Assembly (NCBI GenBank): GCA_009773645.1
Contig: WSYB01000040.1
Location: forward strand, 1-53,369
From: Geobacteraceae bacterium
GTDB lineage: Bacteria > Desulfobacterota > Desulfuromonadia > Geobacterales > Geobacteraceae
DNA: 53,369 nucleotides
Direction of reading: 5' to 3'
In this document: piece by piece, positions 8,526 to 17,163 of the stretch
Layout: every line of letters starts with the position of its first letter
Position numbering within the stretch: the first letter of the stretch is position 1
The notes under the pieces: model-generated
What the model saw: the letters and a program-made list of their open reading frames with translations, nothing else
What the model was told of the DNA's origin: nothing
Databases searched by the model: none
Translations under genes and position numbers: made by a program

Positions 8526-8659
8526 ACGGAGACAGGGGACCGGGACTGGTAAAATCCGGATGAAGAGTCTTTCAACCAGGCACGGGTCACGGGTCATTAA
8601 GTTGCTGTGCGGTCAGATCAAGAGATTAAAGTTAAAACACAACGATTGTGGAGGTTAAT

Positions 8660-10135
8660 ATGAAGTTCAAACTTTCTTTCATCAAGCTGCTTTTCGTGGC
8701 AGCGACAGTCCTGGCACCTGTTGCGGTGCCGGCTGAAGAGGCTAAAGCTCCTGCCGCGGCTGCAACTTCTGCAGCGCCGGTCGCAGCTGCGGCAGCTCCG
8801 GCTGAAACCCCGGCAGCTCCGGCGGCTGCGGCGCCGGCTGCCGAACCTGAGAAACCGAAGAACGTCGATCCGGTGCTGAACACCGGCGACACCGCCTGGA
8901 TGCTGGTTTCCAGCGCCCTCGTCCTGCTGATGATCCCAGGCCTCGCCCTCTTCTACGGCGGCATGGTCCGGCAGAAAAACGTCCTTTCCACCATGATGCA
9001 TTCCTTCGTCGCCATGGGGATCGTCGGGGTCCAGTGGGCGGTTATCGGCTACTCCCTCGCCTTCGGCCCGGACGCTTTCATGGGCCTCTTGGGTAACACA
9101 AGCAAGGCGATGCTCAACGGCCTGATCACCTTCAAGGACGGGAACCCGGTCTATACCTTGTTCCAGAACGTCCCCACCGAGCCGGGCTCGATACCCGAGT
9201 ACGTTTTCGCCATGTACCAGGCTATGTTCGCCATGATCACTGTTGCTCTTATTTCCGGCGCACTGGCGGAACGGATCAAGTTCTCCGCTTACTGTCTGTT
9301 TGTCCTTCTCTGGACCACCCTCGTTTACGATCCGCTTGCCCACTGGGTCTGGATGGTTGACGGATGGCTCTTCAAGAAGGGCGCCCTAGACTTCGCCGGC
9401 GGCACCGTAGTTCACCTCTCCTCCGGTATTTCCGCGCTTGCCGCTCTCATCTTTCTCGGCAAGCGGCACGGCTTCCCGACCGAGCGGATGGCGCCCCACA
9501 GCCTCCCTCTCACCATGCTGGGCGTAGGCCTCCTCTGGTTCGGCTGGTTCGGCTTCAATGCAGGGAGCGCCATCGTCGGGGTCAACACCTCCGATGCGGC
9601 GGGCGGCCTGGCCGGCCTCGCCTTCGCTACCACGACCATCGCTCCGGCGGCTGCCGGCCTTTCCTGGATGATCGCAGAATGGATCCATGGCGGCAAGCCC
9701 TCCGCCCTCGGCTTCGGTTCCGGTGTAGTGGCGGGTCTCGTCGTGATCACCCCGGCAGCCGGTTTCGTTCAGCCGGGCGCCGCCCTCATCCTGGGTCTCG
9801 TGGCGGGTGTCGTCTGTTATCTTGGCGTGCTGATGAAGGCCAAGCTGAAGTATGACGACTCCCTTGACGCCTTCGGTGTACACGGGATCGGCGGTACCAC
9901 CGGTGCCCTGTTAACCGGTGTGTTCGCCACCGTCGGTGCCACCGGGCTCTTGTCCGGCAACGTCAAGCAGTTCGTGACCCAGGTGATTGCCGTAGTGGCG
10001 GCCGGCGCGTATGCCTTCATCGTCACCCTGATCATCGCCTTCATCCTCGACAAAACCATCGGTCTTCGGGTGGAGAAAGAGGAAGAGATCATGGGCCTTG
10101 ACCAGACCCAGCATTCCGAGAGTGCCTATAACTGA
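8660..10135 (+). CDS. amtB: Ammonium transporter with Ala/Pro-rich N-terminal extension
   Basis: 491 residues. A cleavable signal (about residues 1-23) is followed by a low-complexity Ala/Pro/Glu stretch to about residue 75, and then by the 11-helix Amt core beginning at DTAWMLVSSALVLLMIPGLA. Amt signatures include GLALFYGGMVRQKN, DFAGGTVVHLSSG and the His region DAFGVHGIGGTTGALLTG. The start is ATG 8660 with TGGAGG 5 bases upstream, not the GTG at 8648. Amt conducts NH3/NH4+ across the inner membrane under GlnK control. The extension should sit on the periplasmic side and is unusually long and Ala-rich. Confidence 0.95.
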   Translation: MKFKLSFIKLLFVAATVLAPVAVPAEEAKAPAAAATSAAPVAAAAAPAETPAAPAAAAPAAEPEKPKNVDPVLNTGDTAWMLVSSALVLLMIPGLALFYGGMVRQKNVLSTMMHSFVAMGIVGVQWAVIGYSLAFGPDAFMGLLGNTSKAMLNGLITFKDGNPVYTLFQNVPTEPGSIPEYVFAMYQAMFAMITVALISGALAERIKFSAYCLFVLLWTTLVYDPLAHWVWMVDGWLFKKGALDFAGGTVVHLSSGISALAALIFLGKRHGFPTERMAPHSLPLTMLGVGLLWFGWFGFNAGSAIVGVNTSDAAGGLAGLAFATTTIAPAAAGLSWMIAEWIHGGKPSALGFGSGVVAGLVVITPAAGFVQPGAALILGLVAGVVCYLGVLMKAKLKYDDSLDAFGVHGIGGTTGALLTGVFATVGATGLLSGNVKQFVTQVIAVVAAGAYAFIVTLIIAFILDKTIGLRVEKEEEIMGLDQTQHSESAYN

Positions 10136-10170
10136 TTTGTATGATGTCTTAACTGATGCAGGTTATAAAA

Positions 10171-10197
10171 AAGCCGCCCGTTGAAGGCGGCTTTTTT
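10171..10197 (+). terminator. Terminator of glnK-amtB
   Basis: AAGCCGCC (10171-10178) pairs with GGCGGCTT (10186-10193) around a 7-base loop, followed by a T-run. Confidence 0.93.
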
Positions 10198-10304
10198 ATA
10201 TATGCTGAATTGATAGGCAGAATATGCCTTGGTTTTCAGCAGAGGGATGTCTGCTCTTTGGATAACCATGCGGAATATAAAGTAGATACGTTACCATATA
10301 AATA

Positions 10305-10319
10305 TGGCATGGCTTATGC
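10305..10319 (+). promoter_or_regulatory. Sigma54-type promoter for the histidine kinase
   Basis: TGGCAT-GGCTT-ATGC has the GG-N10-GC spacing of RpoN promoters and is almost the same as the promoter at 6991 (shared TGGCA and GCTTATGC). The predicted start is near 10331, 28 bases before the kinase ATG. Confidence 0.65.
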
Positions 10320-10358
10320 CAGTATAGAAACGGGTAATTCGATTTATTTCGGAGACAT

Positions 10359-11102
10359 ATGAACAATCCGCTTGCCAAATTTATGACTGCCAACGGCCGA
10401 ATCAAGGAGGATTTCCTCGATCAGCTCGCTTTCAACGAAAAGATGGCGGAGCTTGGCCGGTTGTCGGCAGGGGTAATCCACGAGCTGAACACGCCGCTTT
10501 CGGTGATAGTGTCGGCCGCGCAGATGATTCTGCGGGAGGAGGATCTCCCGGATTTTGTCAAAGAGATGGTGGAACGGATAAATCTGGAGGCTCAGCGGCT
10601 TTCCCAATATACCAGGGGGGTACTGTCGTTTGCCCGCATTGAAGGTGAAGGGGCTGCAGAAGCCGATGTGAACCAGGTGTTGCGAGAGGTTATGGCGTTC
10701 CTCAACTACGAAGCGCAAAAACGTTCCATAACCGTGATCGAGAAGATGGATTACCACCTACCGTCGGTTGTCGCTGACGGTAACCGTCTCAAGCAGATAT
10801 TTATCAATCTGATTATGAACGCATTGCAGGCGATGGAAAACGGGGGCACTTTGACGCTGAGAACATTGGCGCTAGACGACCGCGCTGTTGAAGTCCTGAT
10901 AACCGATACCGGACCCGGTATTCCCAGTGAGACGATAGCGCATATATTTGATCCCTTTTACACTACCAAGGAACCGGGGGAGGGTACGGGGCTCGGGCTT
11001 TTCGTAACCAGGAACCTCGTTGAGCTGCTTGGCGGCCGGATAGAGGTGGAAAGCGCGGCGGGGAAAGGAACCACGTTTACCATTATTTTTCCTTTATCCT
11101 GA
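10359..11102 (+). CDS. Soluble histidine kinase, nitrogen-linked
   Basis: 247 residues with no membrane helix and no recognisable sensor domain. The HisKA dimerisation helix carries the phospho-acceptor His41 in LSAGVIHELNTPLSVI. The HATPase domain shows N-box NLIMNALQAM, DTGPGIP, and GEGTGLGLFV. GGAGA precedes the ATG. It sits behind amtB with a sigma54-type promoter of the same kind as the nitrogen leader. Geobacter sulfurreducens has two nitrogen two-component systems (GnfL/GnfM and GnfK/GnfR), and this kinase is a good candidate for the one feeding the ANTAR protein, but that is inference from context. No response regulator lies next to it. Confidence 0.85.
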   Translation: MNNPLAKFMTANGRIKEDFLDQLAFNEKMAELGRLSAGVIHELNTPLSVIVSAAQMILREEDLPDFVKEMVERINLEAQRLSQYTRGVLSFARIEGEGAAEADVNQVLREVMAFLNYEAQKRSITVIEKMDYHLPSVVADGNRLKQIFINLIMNALQAMENGGTLTLRTLALDDRAVEVLITDTGPGIPSETIAHIFDPFYTTKEPGEGTGLGLFVTRNLVELLGGRIEVESAAGKGTTFTIIFPLS

Positions 11103-11239
11103 GACGCCCGGTTTTTCATGACGGTTGTACTCACATATTAAAATCAGGTCTCATTCCCCATCCTTCATTCCCCATCCCCCCGGGCCGTCAGGCCGCAGAA
11201 ATTCATGTTTGATGCTCTCGCAAATTCTCAAAAATAGTT

Positions 11240-11312
11240 CCCTCCCCCCTGGCGGGGGAGGGTCAGGGTGGGGGGGGCACCCCCTGACCCCCTCCCGTCG
11301 AGGGAGTGGGAA
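11240..11312. repeat. GC-rich palindromic intergenic repeat
   Basis: Nested inverted repeats of CCCTCCC/GGGAGGG blocks, with the core GGGAGGGTCAGGGTGGGGG facing CCCCCTGACCCCCTCCC. Sequences of this type are dispersed between genes in many Proteobacteria. It can fold into a strong hairpin on either strand. Only one copy is seen in this window. Confidence 0.6.
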
Positions 11313-11398
11313 AAGACTTTTTGCGAATGAATCTGTTCAACCATCAACAATTTGCTTCATAAAGATTTTCTTCTCCCCAGCCGATAAGGAGTTTAGTA

Positions 11399-11574
11399 GT
11401 TTCCATCCGGAAACTCCGGATGAGAAACTATTGGTTTCCAGATTGGAAACGAGGATTTTTTTGTCCTGGCAAGGAAATCAAGAGATTGCGCGGAGGCGTA
11501 CATCGGTACGCCGCACAAGCAAGACCGCAGATTGACACCGCCAGGGCGAAAAAAGACCGTTTCCGGATGGAAAC
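11399..11574. mobile_element. MITE-like palindromic element, copy 1
   Basis: Perfect 16-bp terminal inverted repeats (GTTTCCATCCGGAAAC at 11399-11414; its reverse complement at 11559-11574), extended to 18 by flanking TA. The interior folds back on itself (GGCGTAC-ATCG-GTACGCC at the tip; a TTTTTTT..CCTGGC arm against GCCAGGGCGAAAAAA). Copy 2, about 90% identical by eye, lies at 39219-39396. Flanking hexamers TTAGTA/TAAGTA may be a decayed target duplication. No transposase is encoded, so it would be non-autonomous. It lies 52 bases before the GGDEF/EAL gene. Confidence 0.8.
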
Positions 11575-11626
11575 TAAGTACGATCTTATCTTTGTTGTAT
11601 CCTGTGTTCCAATTTTAGGAATTACG

Positions 11627-13990
11627 ATGAACAGGGACAAAAAAATTCCATTAATGATAGCATCCACCTATTTGTTCATAGGAGCAGGCTGGATCTATTG
11701 TTCGGATAAGTGGGTCTCCATGATTGCCCCTACTCCCGCTTTGATTACGTGGATGGGGACTGTCAAGGGGTGGTGCTACGTCGCTGTTACCGCCCTCATG
11801 CTCTATGGGCTTATGTGGGTGCATTTCCGCAAACTCTATGCTGCCCGGGATGAATTGGAACGGCAGAAACAAGAGTTGGAAGCCATGCTGCAAGAGCAGC
11901 GGAAAGCGGTAGCCAGAATCGTCGAAGAAAAGTCTAAATCCGAGGCGATCATTGCCGGCATCGGGGATGGCATAACCATTCAGGATACCGACTTCAAAAT
12001 CATTTACCAGAACCAGATCTGCAAGGATATTCTCGGGGACCATGTCGGAGAATACTGTTACAGCGGATATCGGGAGATGGAGGAAATTTGCGACGGATGT
12101 CCCATGCGGCTGTCCTTCATGGATGGAAACATTCACAAGGCCGAACGTAGCATCGTTGCCGACGATGCACCCAGGCACCTGGAAATTACCGTTTCGCCGA
12201 TGAGGGATGCAGAAGGAAAAATCGTTTCGGGTCTTTCACTGGTCAGGGACATCACGGAACGGAAATACTGGGAGGAAGAAATCCGCACGACCCAGGAGTT
12301 CCTTGCCAACCTGATGGACCTGGCGCCGATGCCGATTTATGCCGTCCAGAGCAACGGTTGCTATCAACTTGTAAACCGGGCATGGGAGAAGTATACGGGC
12401 ATATCGAGGGATGTTGCGATAGGCACACCCATCGATCAGCTCTTTCCCGAAGAAACGACAAGGCTGTTCAACCAGACCAGCCGGCGGGTAATAGACGAGG
12501 CCGCCCCTCTGACGATTGAAGAAAACCTGGATTTGCCTGGTGGGAGGCACTATTTCCATACGCTTTTATTCCCTTTGCGCGACATTACAGGCACGGTCGC
12601 TGCCGTGGGCGGCATTTCGATCGACATTACGGAGCGCAAGTGCTTTGAAGAACAGCTTGCTTACCAGGCGACCCATGATTTTCTTACGGGCCTGCCGAAT
12701 CGCAACCAGCTTCACGACCATCTGGAACAGGCACTTGCCTATGAATACCACCATAAGGGTTCATTGGCAGTCCTTCTCCTTGACCTGGACAACTTCAAGG
12801 TAATCAACGATACCTTCGGACATCCGTCAGGTGATCTTTTGCTTAAGGACGTCGCTGAAAAGCTGAAACATGAATTACGCCAATACGACACCGTGTCCCG
12901 GCTGGGGGGCGATGAATTCGTGATCCTCATAAGCGACACCGACAGAAATCTCGATATCGGCAGGATTGCCGCAAGGATACTCGATATTTTCAATACTCCC
13001 ATTGAGATCAAGGAACAGGAGGTATTTGTAACGGCAAGTATCGGGATTTCCATCTACCCTGCCGACGGAGAAAATGCGGACATCCTGCTTAAAAATGCCG
13101 ACGCCGCCATGTTCCATGCGAAAAAGAAGGGGAAGAACAATTACCAGTTTTTCACCGAAGCGATCAATACGGATGTCCATGAAAGGCTGGCAATGGAAAC
13201 CAGGCTGCGCAGGGCGTTGGAGCGAGAGGAGTTCTTCCTCCATTACCAGCCACGGGTCGAGATGTCTTCCGGCAGGATCATCGGCATGGAAGCATTGCTC
13301 CGTTGGCAGCCCGAAGCGGGAAGAATAGTTCCCCCTGCGGAATTCATTCCACTGCTCGAAGACACGGGACTCATTGTGCCGGTGGAGGAGTGGGTAATGC
13401 GAACTGCGTGTACGCAGAACAAAATCTGGCAGGAGGCGGGGTTACCTGCTTTGCGTGTGGCGACAAACATCTCCACCCGGCATTTTTCCCAGGAAAACCT
13501 GCCGGATAAGGTCGCGCAAATCCTCTATGAAACTGCCCTTGAACCTCAATATTTGGAGATCGAACTCACCGAAAGCATCATCATGAAGGATATTGCCGAG
13601 TCCATCAGAAAACTGGACTGTCTGAAGGAAATGGGCGTGACCCTCTCGATAGACGACTTCGGCACCGGTTACTCTTCCTTGAGCTACTTGAAACGTTTTC
13701 CCATTGATGTGCTGAAAATCGACCGTTCTTTCATCGATGGGATACCCGGCGACTCAAACGACGCGACAATTTCCACCACCATAATTGCCATGGCCCACAA
13801 TTTGAGGATGACGGTAGTCGCCGAAGGAGTTGAGACGGAGGATCAATTATTATTTCTGACGCAAAATCGATGTGATGAGTTTCAGGGCTTTTATTTCTCC
13901 AAGCCTCTCAGCGTAGAAGATTTTACCAGCCTCATTCAAAAAGAAGAGAAAGCTCCCTTACGCTCAGGCAAAATATCCTCCATGCGATAA
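11627..13990 (+). CDS. Membrane PAS-PAS-GGDEF-EAL cyclic-di-GMP enzyme
   Basis: 787 residues. Two N-terminal membrane helices (~8-28 and ~45-65) are followed by a coiled coil and two PAS domains. The first PAS has a CDGCP cluster near residue 155 (plus YCYSG), suggesting redox or metal sensing. The GGDEF motif RLGGDEF is intact near residue 425 (diguanylate cyclase). The EAL domain is also intact: EAL near 555, ELTES, DDFGTGYSSLSYL, KIDRSF and VAEGVET, so phosphodiesterase activity is likely. The start at 11627 has AGGA 6 bases upstream; the longer open frame upstream is repeat-derived. It stands alone, with no partner gene. Confidence 0.9.
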   Translation: MNRDKKIPLMIASTYLFIGAGWIYCSDKWVSMIAPTPALITWMGTVKGWCYVAVTALMLYGLMWVHFRKLYAARDELERQKQELEAMLQEQRKAVARIVEEKSKSEAIIAGIGDGITIQDTDFKIIYQNQICKDILGDHVGEYCYSGYREMEEICDGCPMRLSFMDGNIHKAERSIVADDAPRHLEITVSPMRDAEGKIVSGLSLVRDITERKYWEEEIRTTQEFLANLMDLAPMPIYAVQSNGCYQLVNRAWEKYTGISRDVAIGTPIDQLFPEETTRLFNQTSRRVIDEAAPLTIEENLDLPGGRHYFHTLLFPLRDITGTVAAVGGISIDITERKCFEEQLAYQATHDFLTGLPNRNQLHDHLEQALAYEYHHKGSLAVLLLDLDNFKVINDTFGHPSGDLLLKDVAEKLKHELRQYDTVSRLGGDEFVILISDTDRNLDIGRIAARILDIFNTPIEIKEQEVFVTASIGISIYPADGENADILLKNADAAMFHAKKKGKNNYQFFTEAINTDVHERLAMETRLRRALEREEFFLHYQPRVEMSSGRIIGMEALLRWQPEAGRIVPPAEFIPLLEDTGLIVPVEEWVMRTACTQNKIWQEAGLPALRVATNISTRHFSQENLPDKVAQILYETALEPQYLEIELTESIIMKDIAESIRKLDCLKEMGVTLSIDDFGTGYSSLSYLKRFPIDVLKIDRSFIDGIPGDSNDATISTTIIAMAHNLRMTVVAEGVETEDQLLFLTQNRCDEFQGFYFSKPLSVEDFTSLIQKEEKAPLRSGKISSMR

Positions 13991-14162
13991 CGCCTGCCGC
14001 CCATCTGTCCCGAAGTTTCCCCCCTTATCCGACAATTTGTCCTTGAGCGCCGAGCAGAAAGCTTTGGCCCCAGCTGGAAACCGGCAGCTCTTTCCACCGC
14101 CTCAAGCGCGCCACTTTTTTAATATAGGTAAACAGTTTTCACTTTTGCAAAATACCGCTCCA

Positions 14163-14180
14163 TTTTGCATTTCTGCAAAA
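14163..14180. promoter_or_regulatory. Palindromic activator box 1 (OFA gene)
   Basis: TTTTGCA-TTTC-TGCAAAA, perfect 7+7 palindrome, about 220 bases upstream of the sigma54 promoter, a usual distance for an enhancer. The same box occurs at 22386 and 26091, with near-copies at 14269 and 25957. Confidence 0.75.
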
Positions 14181-14268
14181 CCCTTTTGCGGGCAGGTTAA
14201 TACTAATTCAACATGTTAATATTACAATTGATATTCTGTTCTATGCCCAATTCTGCCCGTTCAAACGT

Positions 14269-14286
14269 TTTTGCATTATTGCAAAT
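14269..14286. promoter_or_regulatory. Palindromic activator box 2 (OFA gene)
   Basis: TTTTGCA-TTAT-TGCAAAT, one mismatch from the perfect palindrome, about 110 bases upstream of the sigma54 promoter and 106 bases from box 1 (close to ten helical turns). Confidence 0.72.
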
Positions 14287-14380
14287 CATTATTCCGAGAC
14301 CTTACTCCCTCCCTCGATCAACCCAGTTGTAACTATACGATATCACATGATATTTTTTGTTTTACAAAATTTTAAAACAT

Positions 14381-14396
14381 TGGTATGTAAGTTGCT
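14381..14396 (+). promoter_or_regulatory. Sigma54 promoter of the OFA transporter
   Basis: TGGTAT-GTAAG-TTGCT with correct GG-N10-GC spacing. The preceding bases TTAAAACAT are identical to those at the promoter at 26204. The predicted start is near 14407, leaving a 38-base leader. Confidence 0.8.
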
Positions 14397-14444
14397 CTTA
14401 ACTGATATATCAAATGCTAACAAATAAACACGGAGGTGAGACAC

Positions 14445-15758
14445 ATGTCACAAACATCAACTAACAAGGGTTGGCAGGTCACCATGGCCGGCCTCGGCAT
14501 CAACCTGGCGCTCGGGGTGCTGTATGCATGGAGTATCTTCAAGGGGGCAATCAAGACGTCCATCGAAAAGGGGGGGCCTGACGCCTTCCAGTGGAGCCTC
14601 ACTTCCATCAACGACCCATACGCTCTCTGCTGTCTTGTGTTTGCATTTGCCATGATTGTAGCCGGCAAGTGCCAGGACAAGATCGGCCCGGCGCGTACCG
14701 CCCTGATCGGCGGGCTTTTTGTCGGCAGCGGCTTCACCCTGATGTCATTCTCCAACAGCTATGTTGCCTGGTTAATCGGCTTCGGTGTGCTGGCCGGCTC
14801 CGGCTTCGGCTTTGGTTACGCCGCTGCCACTCCTCCTGCCCTTAAATGGTTTTCTTCGACCAAGACAGGGGTCATCGCAGGGACGGTCGTTGCCGGTTTC
14901 GGTCTTGCTCCGGTCTACATCGCCCCGCTTGCAAGCTACCTCCTGGGCGCCTACGGCATGCAGAAAACGACGCTGTTCCTGGCGATCGGCTTTACGGTCG
15001 CGGTATGCGGTCTCTCCTTCCTGCTGGTCAATCCTCCGCAGGGGTATGTGCCTGCTGAGCCGGCCAAAAAGAAGGAAGAAGAGTCCAAGCCCGCTGCCAA
15101 GCCGGTTTACAACGCAAATGTCAGCGAGATGATTCGCTCGCCGAAGTTCTATCTTCTCTGGACAAACTTCTTTATCGGTGCAGGCGCCGGCCTCATGGTT
15201 ATCGGCAGCGTGGCAGGCCTGGCCAAGAAGAGCATGGGGCCCATGGCTTTTGTTGCCGTTGCCATCATGGCGGTTGGTAATGCCGGTGGTCGCGTCGTTG
15301 CCGGTATCCTCTCCGATAAGATCGGCCGCAAGGCCACCCTCACCATCATGCTTGCCTTACAGGCACTCCTGATGTTTGCCGCCATCCCGGTCATCGGGTC
15401 CGGCAGCGCACCACTCCTGGTGCTTCTGGCTACTTTTATCGGCTTCAACTACGGTTCCAACCTCTGTCTCTTTCCCTCGTTCGCCAAGGATTACTGGGGC
15501 TTCAAGAACTATGGCCTCAATTACGGCACTCTCTTCACGGCATGGGGGGTGGGGGGATTCGTCATGGGCCGTGTTTCTGAAATGCTCAATGCGCAGCCCG
15601 GCGGCCTGAACAAGTCCTTCATTCTTGCCGGCACCTTGCTTGCCACCGGTACGATCCTCACCTTCTTCCTCCGCGAGAAGAAAGCTGTTGAAGTCAAAGC
15701 ACCTGTTCTTGTCGGGGAACCGGCTGTCGTGATGGAAGAAATAAATCCTTCCCGATAG
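14445..15758 (+). CDS. OFA-family major facilitator transporter (organic anion)
   Basis: 437 residues with about 12 membrane helices. It opens with GWQVTMAGLGINLALGVLYAWSIFKG, here cited only by its family-typical core LGVLYAWSIF, as in oxalate/formate antiporter (OFA) members. The loop motifs CQDKIGPARTAL and LSDKIGRKATL are the two MFS A-motifs. A Lys/Glu-rich central loop (PAKKKEEESK) separates the halves. CGGAGGTGA lies 6 bases before ATG 14445. The substrate cannot be read from sequence; small carboxylates such as formate, oxalate or pyruvate are typical of the family. Sigma54 promoter and boxes link it to the kinase/activator pair at 22.4-25.9 kb. Confidence 0.87.
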   Translation: MSQTSTNKGWQVTMAGLGINLALGVLYAWSIFKGAIKTSIEKGGPDAFQWSLTSINDPYALCCLVFAFAMIVAGKCQDKIGPARTALIGGLFVGSGFTLMSFSNSYVAWLIGFGVLAGSGFGFGYAAATPPALKWFSSTKTGVIAGTVVAGFGLAPVYIAPLASYLLGAYGMQKTTLFLAIGFTVAVCGLSFLLVNPPQGYVPAEPAKKKEEESKPAAKPVYNANVSEMIRSPKFYLLWTNFFIGAGAGLMVIGSVAGLAKKSMGPMAFVAVAIMAVGNAGGRVVAGILSDKIGRKATLTIMLALQALLMFAAIPVIGSGSAPLLVLLATFIGFNYGSNLCLFPSFAKDYWGFKNYGLNYGTLFTAWGVGGFVMGRVSEMLNAQPGGLNKSFILAGTLLATGTILTFFLREKKAVEVKAPVLVGEPAVVMEEINPSR

Positions 15759-15808
15759 AAAGGTTACCGGTTGGAATTGGCACTCGACGTTCACCGATAA
15801 AAAATGAA

Positions 15809-15842
15809 AGGGTCATGCAGAAATGCATGACCCTTCTTTTGT
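15809..15842 (+). terminator. Terminator of the OFA gene
   Basis: Perfect 11-bp stem AGGGTCATGCA/TGCATGACCCT with loop GAAA, followed by TCTTTTGTT. Confidence 0.93.
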
Positions 15843-15901
15843 TAAAAATGGTAATATGCTAAAATCAACCGGAACAAGTTTAAGGTAGAGAGGGAGCAGA
15901 A

Positions 15902-17059
15902 ATGGATACCACCTATGCTGGCATTATGCTGGTTGTCTTTCTTGTTTTAGCGGGTCTGGCAATCGATGTGGGATATATGTATATCGGCGAGGAAGAGTTG
16001 CAGAGTGCGGCTGAAACCTCTGCCCTTGCAGGAGCCCAGGCAATCAAACAGCGGATTCTGACTCAAATCCAAACCGATCCAAAAAATATAAGAGGTGTCG
16101 TTAACGATCCGGTGCAATCGTCCGCAAGGGCCGCTGCTATTGATCTGGTTTCGGGGAAACACGCAGCAGCGGCTTTAGTGGGGGTTGCCAGCGATAGCTC
16201 CAATGCGTTGAACGATAAAAATGACGTGACGGTTGGATTCTGGAACGTAAGTACCCATACTTATACTCCAGGCGGAGCTCCGGTCAATGCAATACAGGTC
16301 AGGACAAAGCGCACTGCCGAAAGCGAATCTGTAGGCATGGGGTCTTTGGGGAGCTTTATAGCCAAAATTTCAGGCATTGAAACGTTCAATTATACCCCTG
16401 TCGCAGTCGCTGCCATTCCTGCAAGAACACACGCAAATATTGCGATGAGTGTTGATGCATGTGGCAGTGACTGTATATATCCCAATATCTGTTCTATCCC
16501 CGAAAGAAAAATGATCCGTGATTACTGGGATACTAAAAAGGATCCCCCCGCAATTGACCGTTATGCATTTACGTCGCTATTGCATCCGGTAACAGGCACG
16601 ATTACATTGTCTGATATGATTTGTAAAGAAATGCCCGCTCAGGAAGTGTGCGGCAAGGCGATTTTTACAACCCAAGGTGCGAATAACGATGCTCTCCGTG
16701 ATATGGAATCAATGATGTATGATCCGCATGTCGACAAGTCAAACAAAGAATATGACAAGGCCACCGGTAAGTTATCGGGATGGTGGGTTATCGTCCCTGT
16801 CACCGATCGTCCGCCTGCGAAACAGGGAGACAGTTATGAACTTCACAGCGTAGCCAGATATGCCTTGATCAGAATAAGCAGGATATGTGTGAGCGGTACA
16901 ACCGGATGCATACAAGTTGGTGGTCCGTATGATGCGCCTTCATCAATATGCGGTGGAGATGGAAATGACGGGCTTTACATAGACCGTATTTCTTGTGTTG
17001 GTTGTGGAAGTCAGTCAATGCTTCATCTGCCGGGTTTGCAGCCGGTTCTGGTTAAATAG
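15902..17059 (+). CDS. Tad-like (TadE/TadG-type) pseudopilin-associated membrane protein
   Basis: 385 residues. One N-terminal membrane helix (~5-25, IMLVVFLVLAGLAIDVGYMYI) shown by its core FLVLAGLAIDVGYMY, followed by EELQSAAETSALAGAQA, the pattern of TadG/DUF2134 proteins of Flp-pilus systems. The rest is periplasmic or surface-exposed, with Cys-rich segments near 190-200 (CGSDCIYPNIC) and at the C-terminus (CVSGTTGC, CVGCG). No other tad genes are near, so it is an orphan. Base composition is more AT-rich than its neighbours, hinting at acquisition. AGGGAG lies upstream of the ATG. Its role is unknown; surface attachment is plausible. Confidence 0.62.
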   Translation: MDTTYAGIMLVVFLVLAGLAIDVGYMYIGEEELQSAAETSALAGAQAIKQRILTQIQTDPKNIRGVVNDPVQSSARAAAIDLVSGKHAAAALVGVASDSSNALNDKNDVTVGFWNVSTHTYTPGGAPVNAIQVRTKRTAESESVGMGSLGSFIAKISGIETFNYTPVAVAAIPARTHANIAMSVDACGSDCIYPNICSIPERKMIRDYWDTKKDPPAIDRYAFTSLLHPVTGTITLSDMICKEMPAQEVCGKAIFTTQGANNDALRDMESMMYDPHVDKSNKEYDKATGKLSGWWVIVPVTDRPPAKQGDSYELHSVARYALIRISRICVSGTTGCIQVGGPYDAPSSICGGDGNDGLYIDRISCVGCGSQSMLHLPGLQPVLVK

Positions 17060-17163
17060 TATCCATCCTGCGTTTTTACGGACGTATGCACTTGCATCAG
17101 CTCCCTTTTCTGGTATGTTTTTCGTAAGTTCTAAACCAGTGGTAACAAAAAGAGGAGAAAGGT

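Larger units (their letters stand above)
13991..14444 (+). other. Regulatory intergenic region of the OFA transporter
   Basis: AT-rich stretch without genes. It holds two full TTTTGCA-N4-TGCAAAA boxes (14163-14180, 14269-14286), an overlapping half-box palindrome TTTTGCAAAA (14143-14152), and a sigma54 promoter at 14381. This is the layout expected for an upstream-activated RpoN promoter. Confidence 0.75.

Noticed and set aside
11420-11626. N-terminal extension of the GGDEF/EAL open frame
   Set aside because: It translates the MITE-like repeat; the ATG at 11627 has a ribosome site and begins the first membrane helix.
14206-14215. AACATGTT palindromes at 14208, 33467 and 38841 as a possible second regulator box
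   Set aside because: An 8-base palindrome is expected about once by chance in this length, more in AT-rich strips; flanks do not agree among the three.
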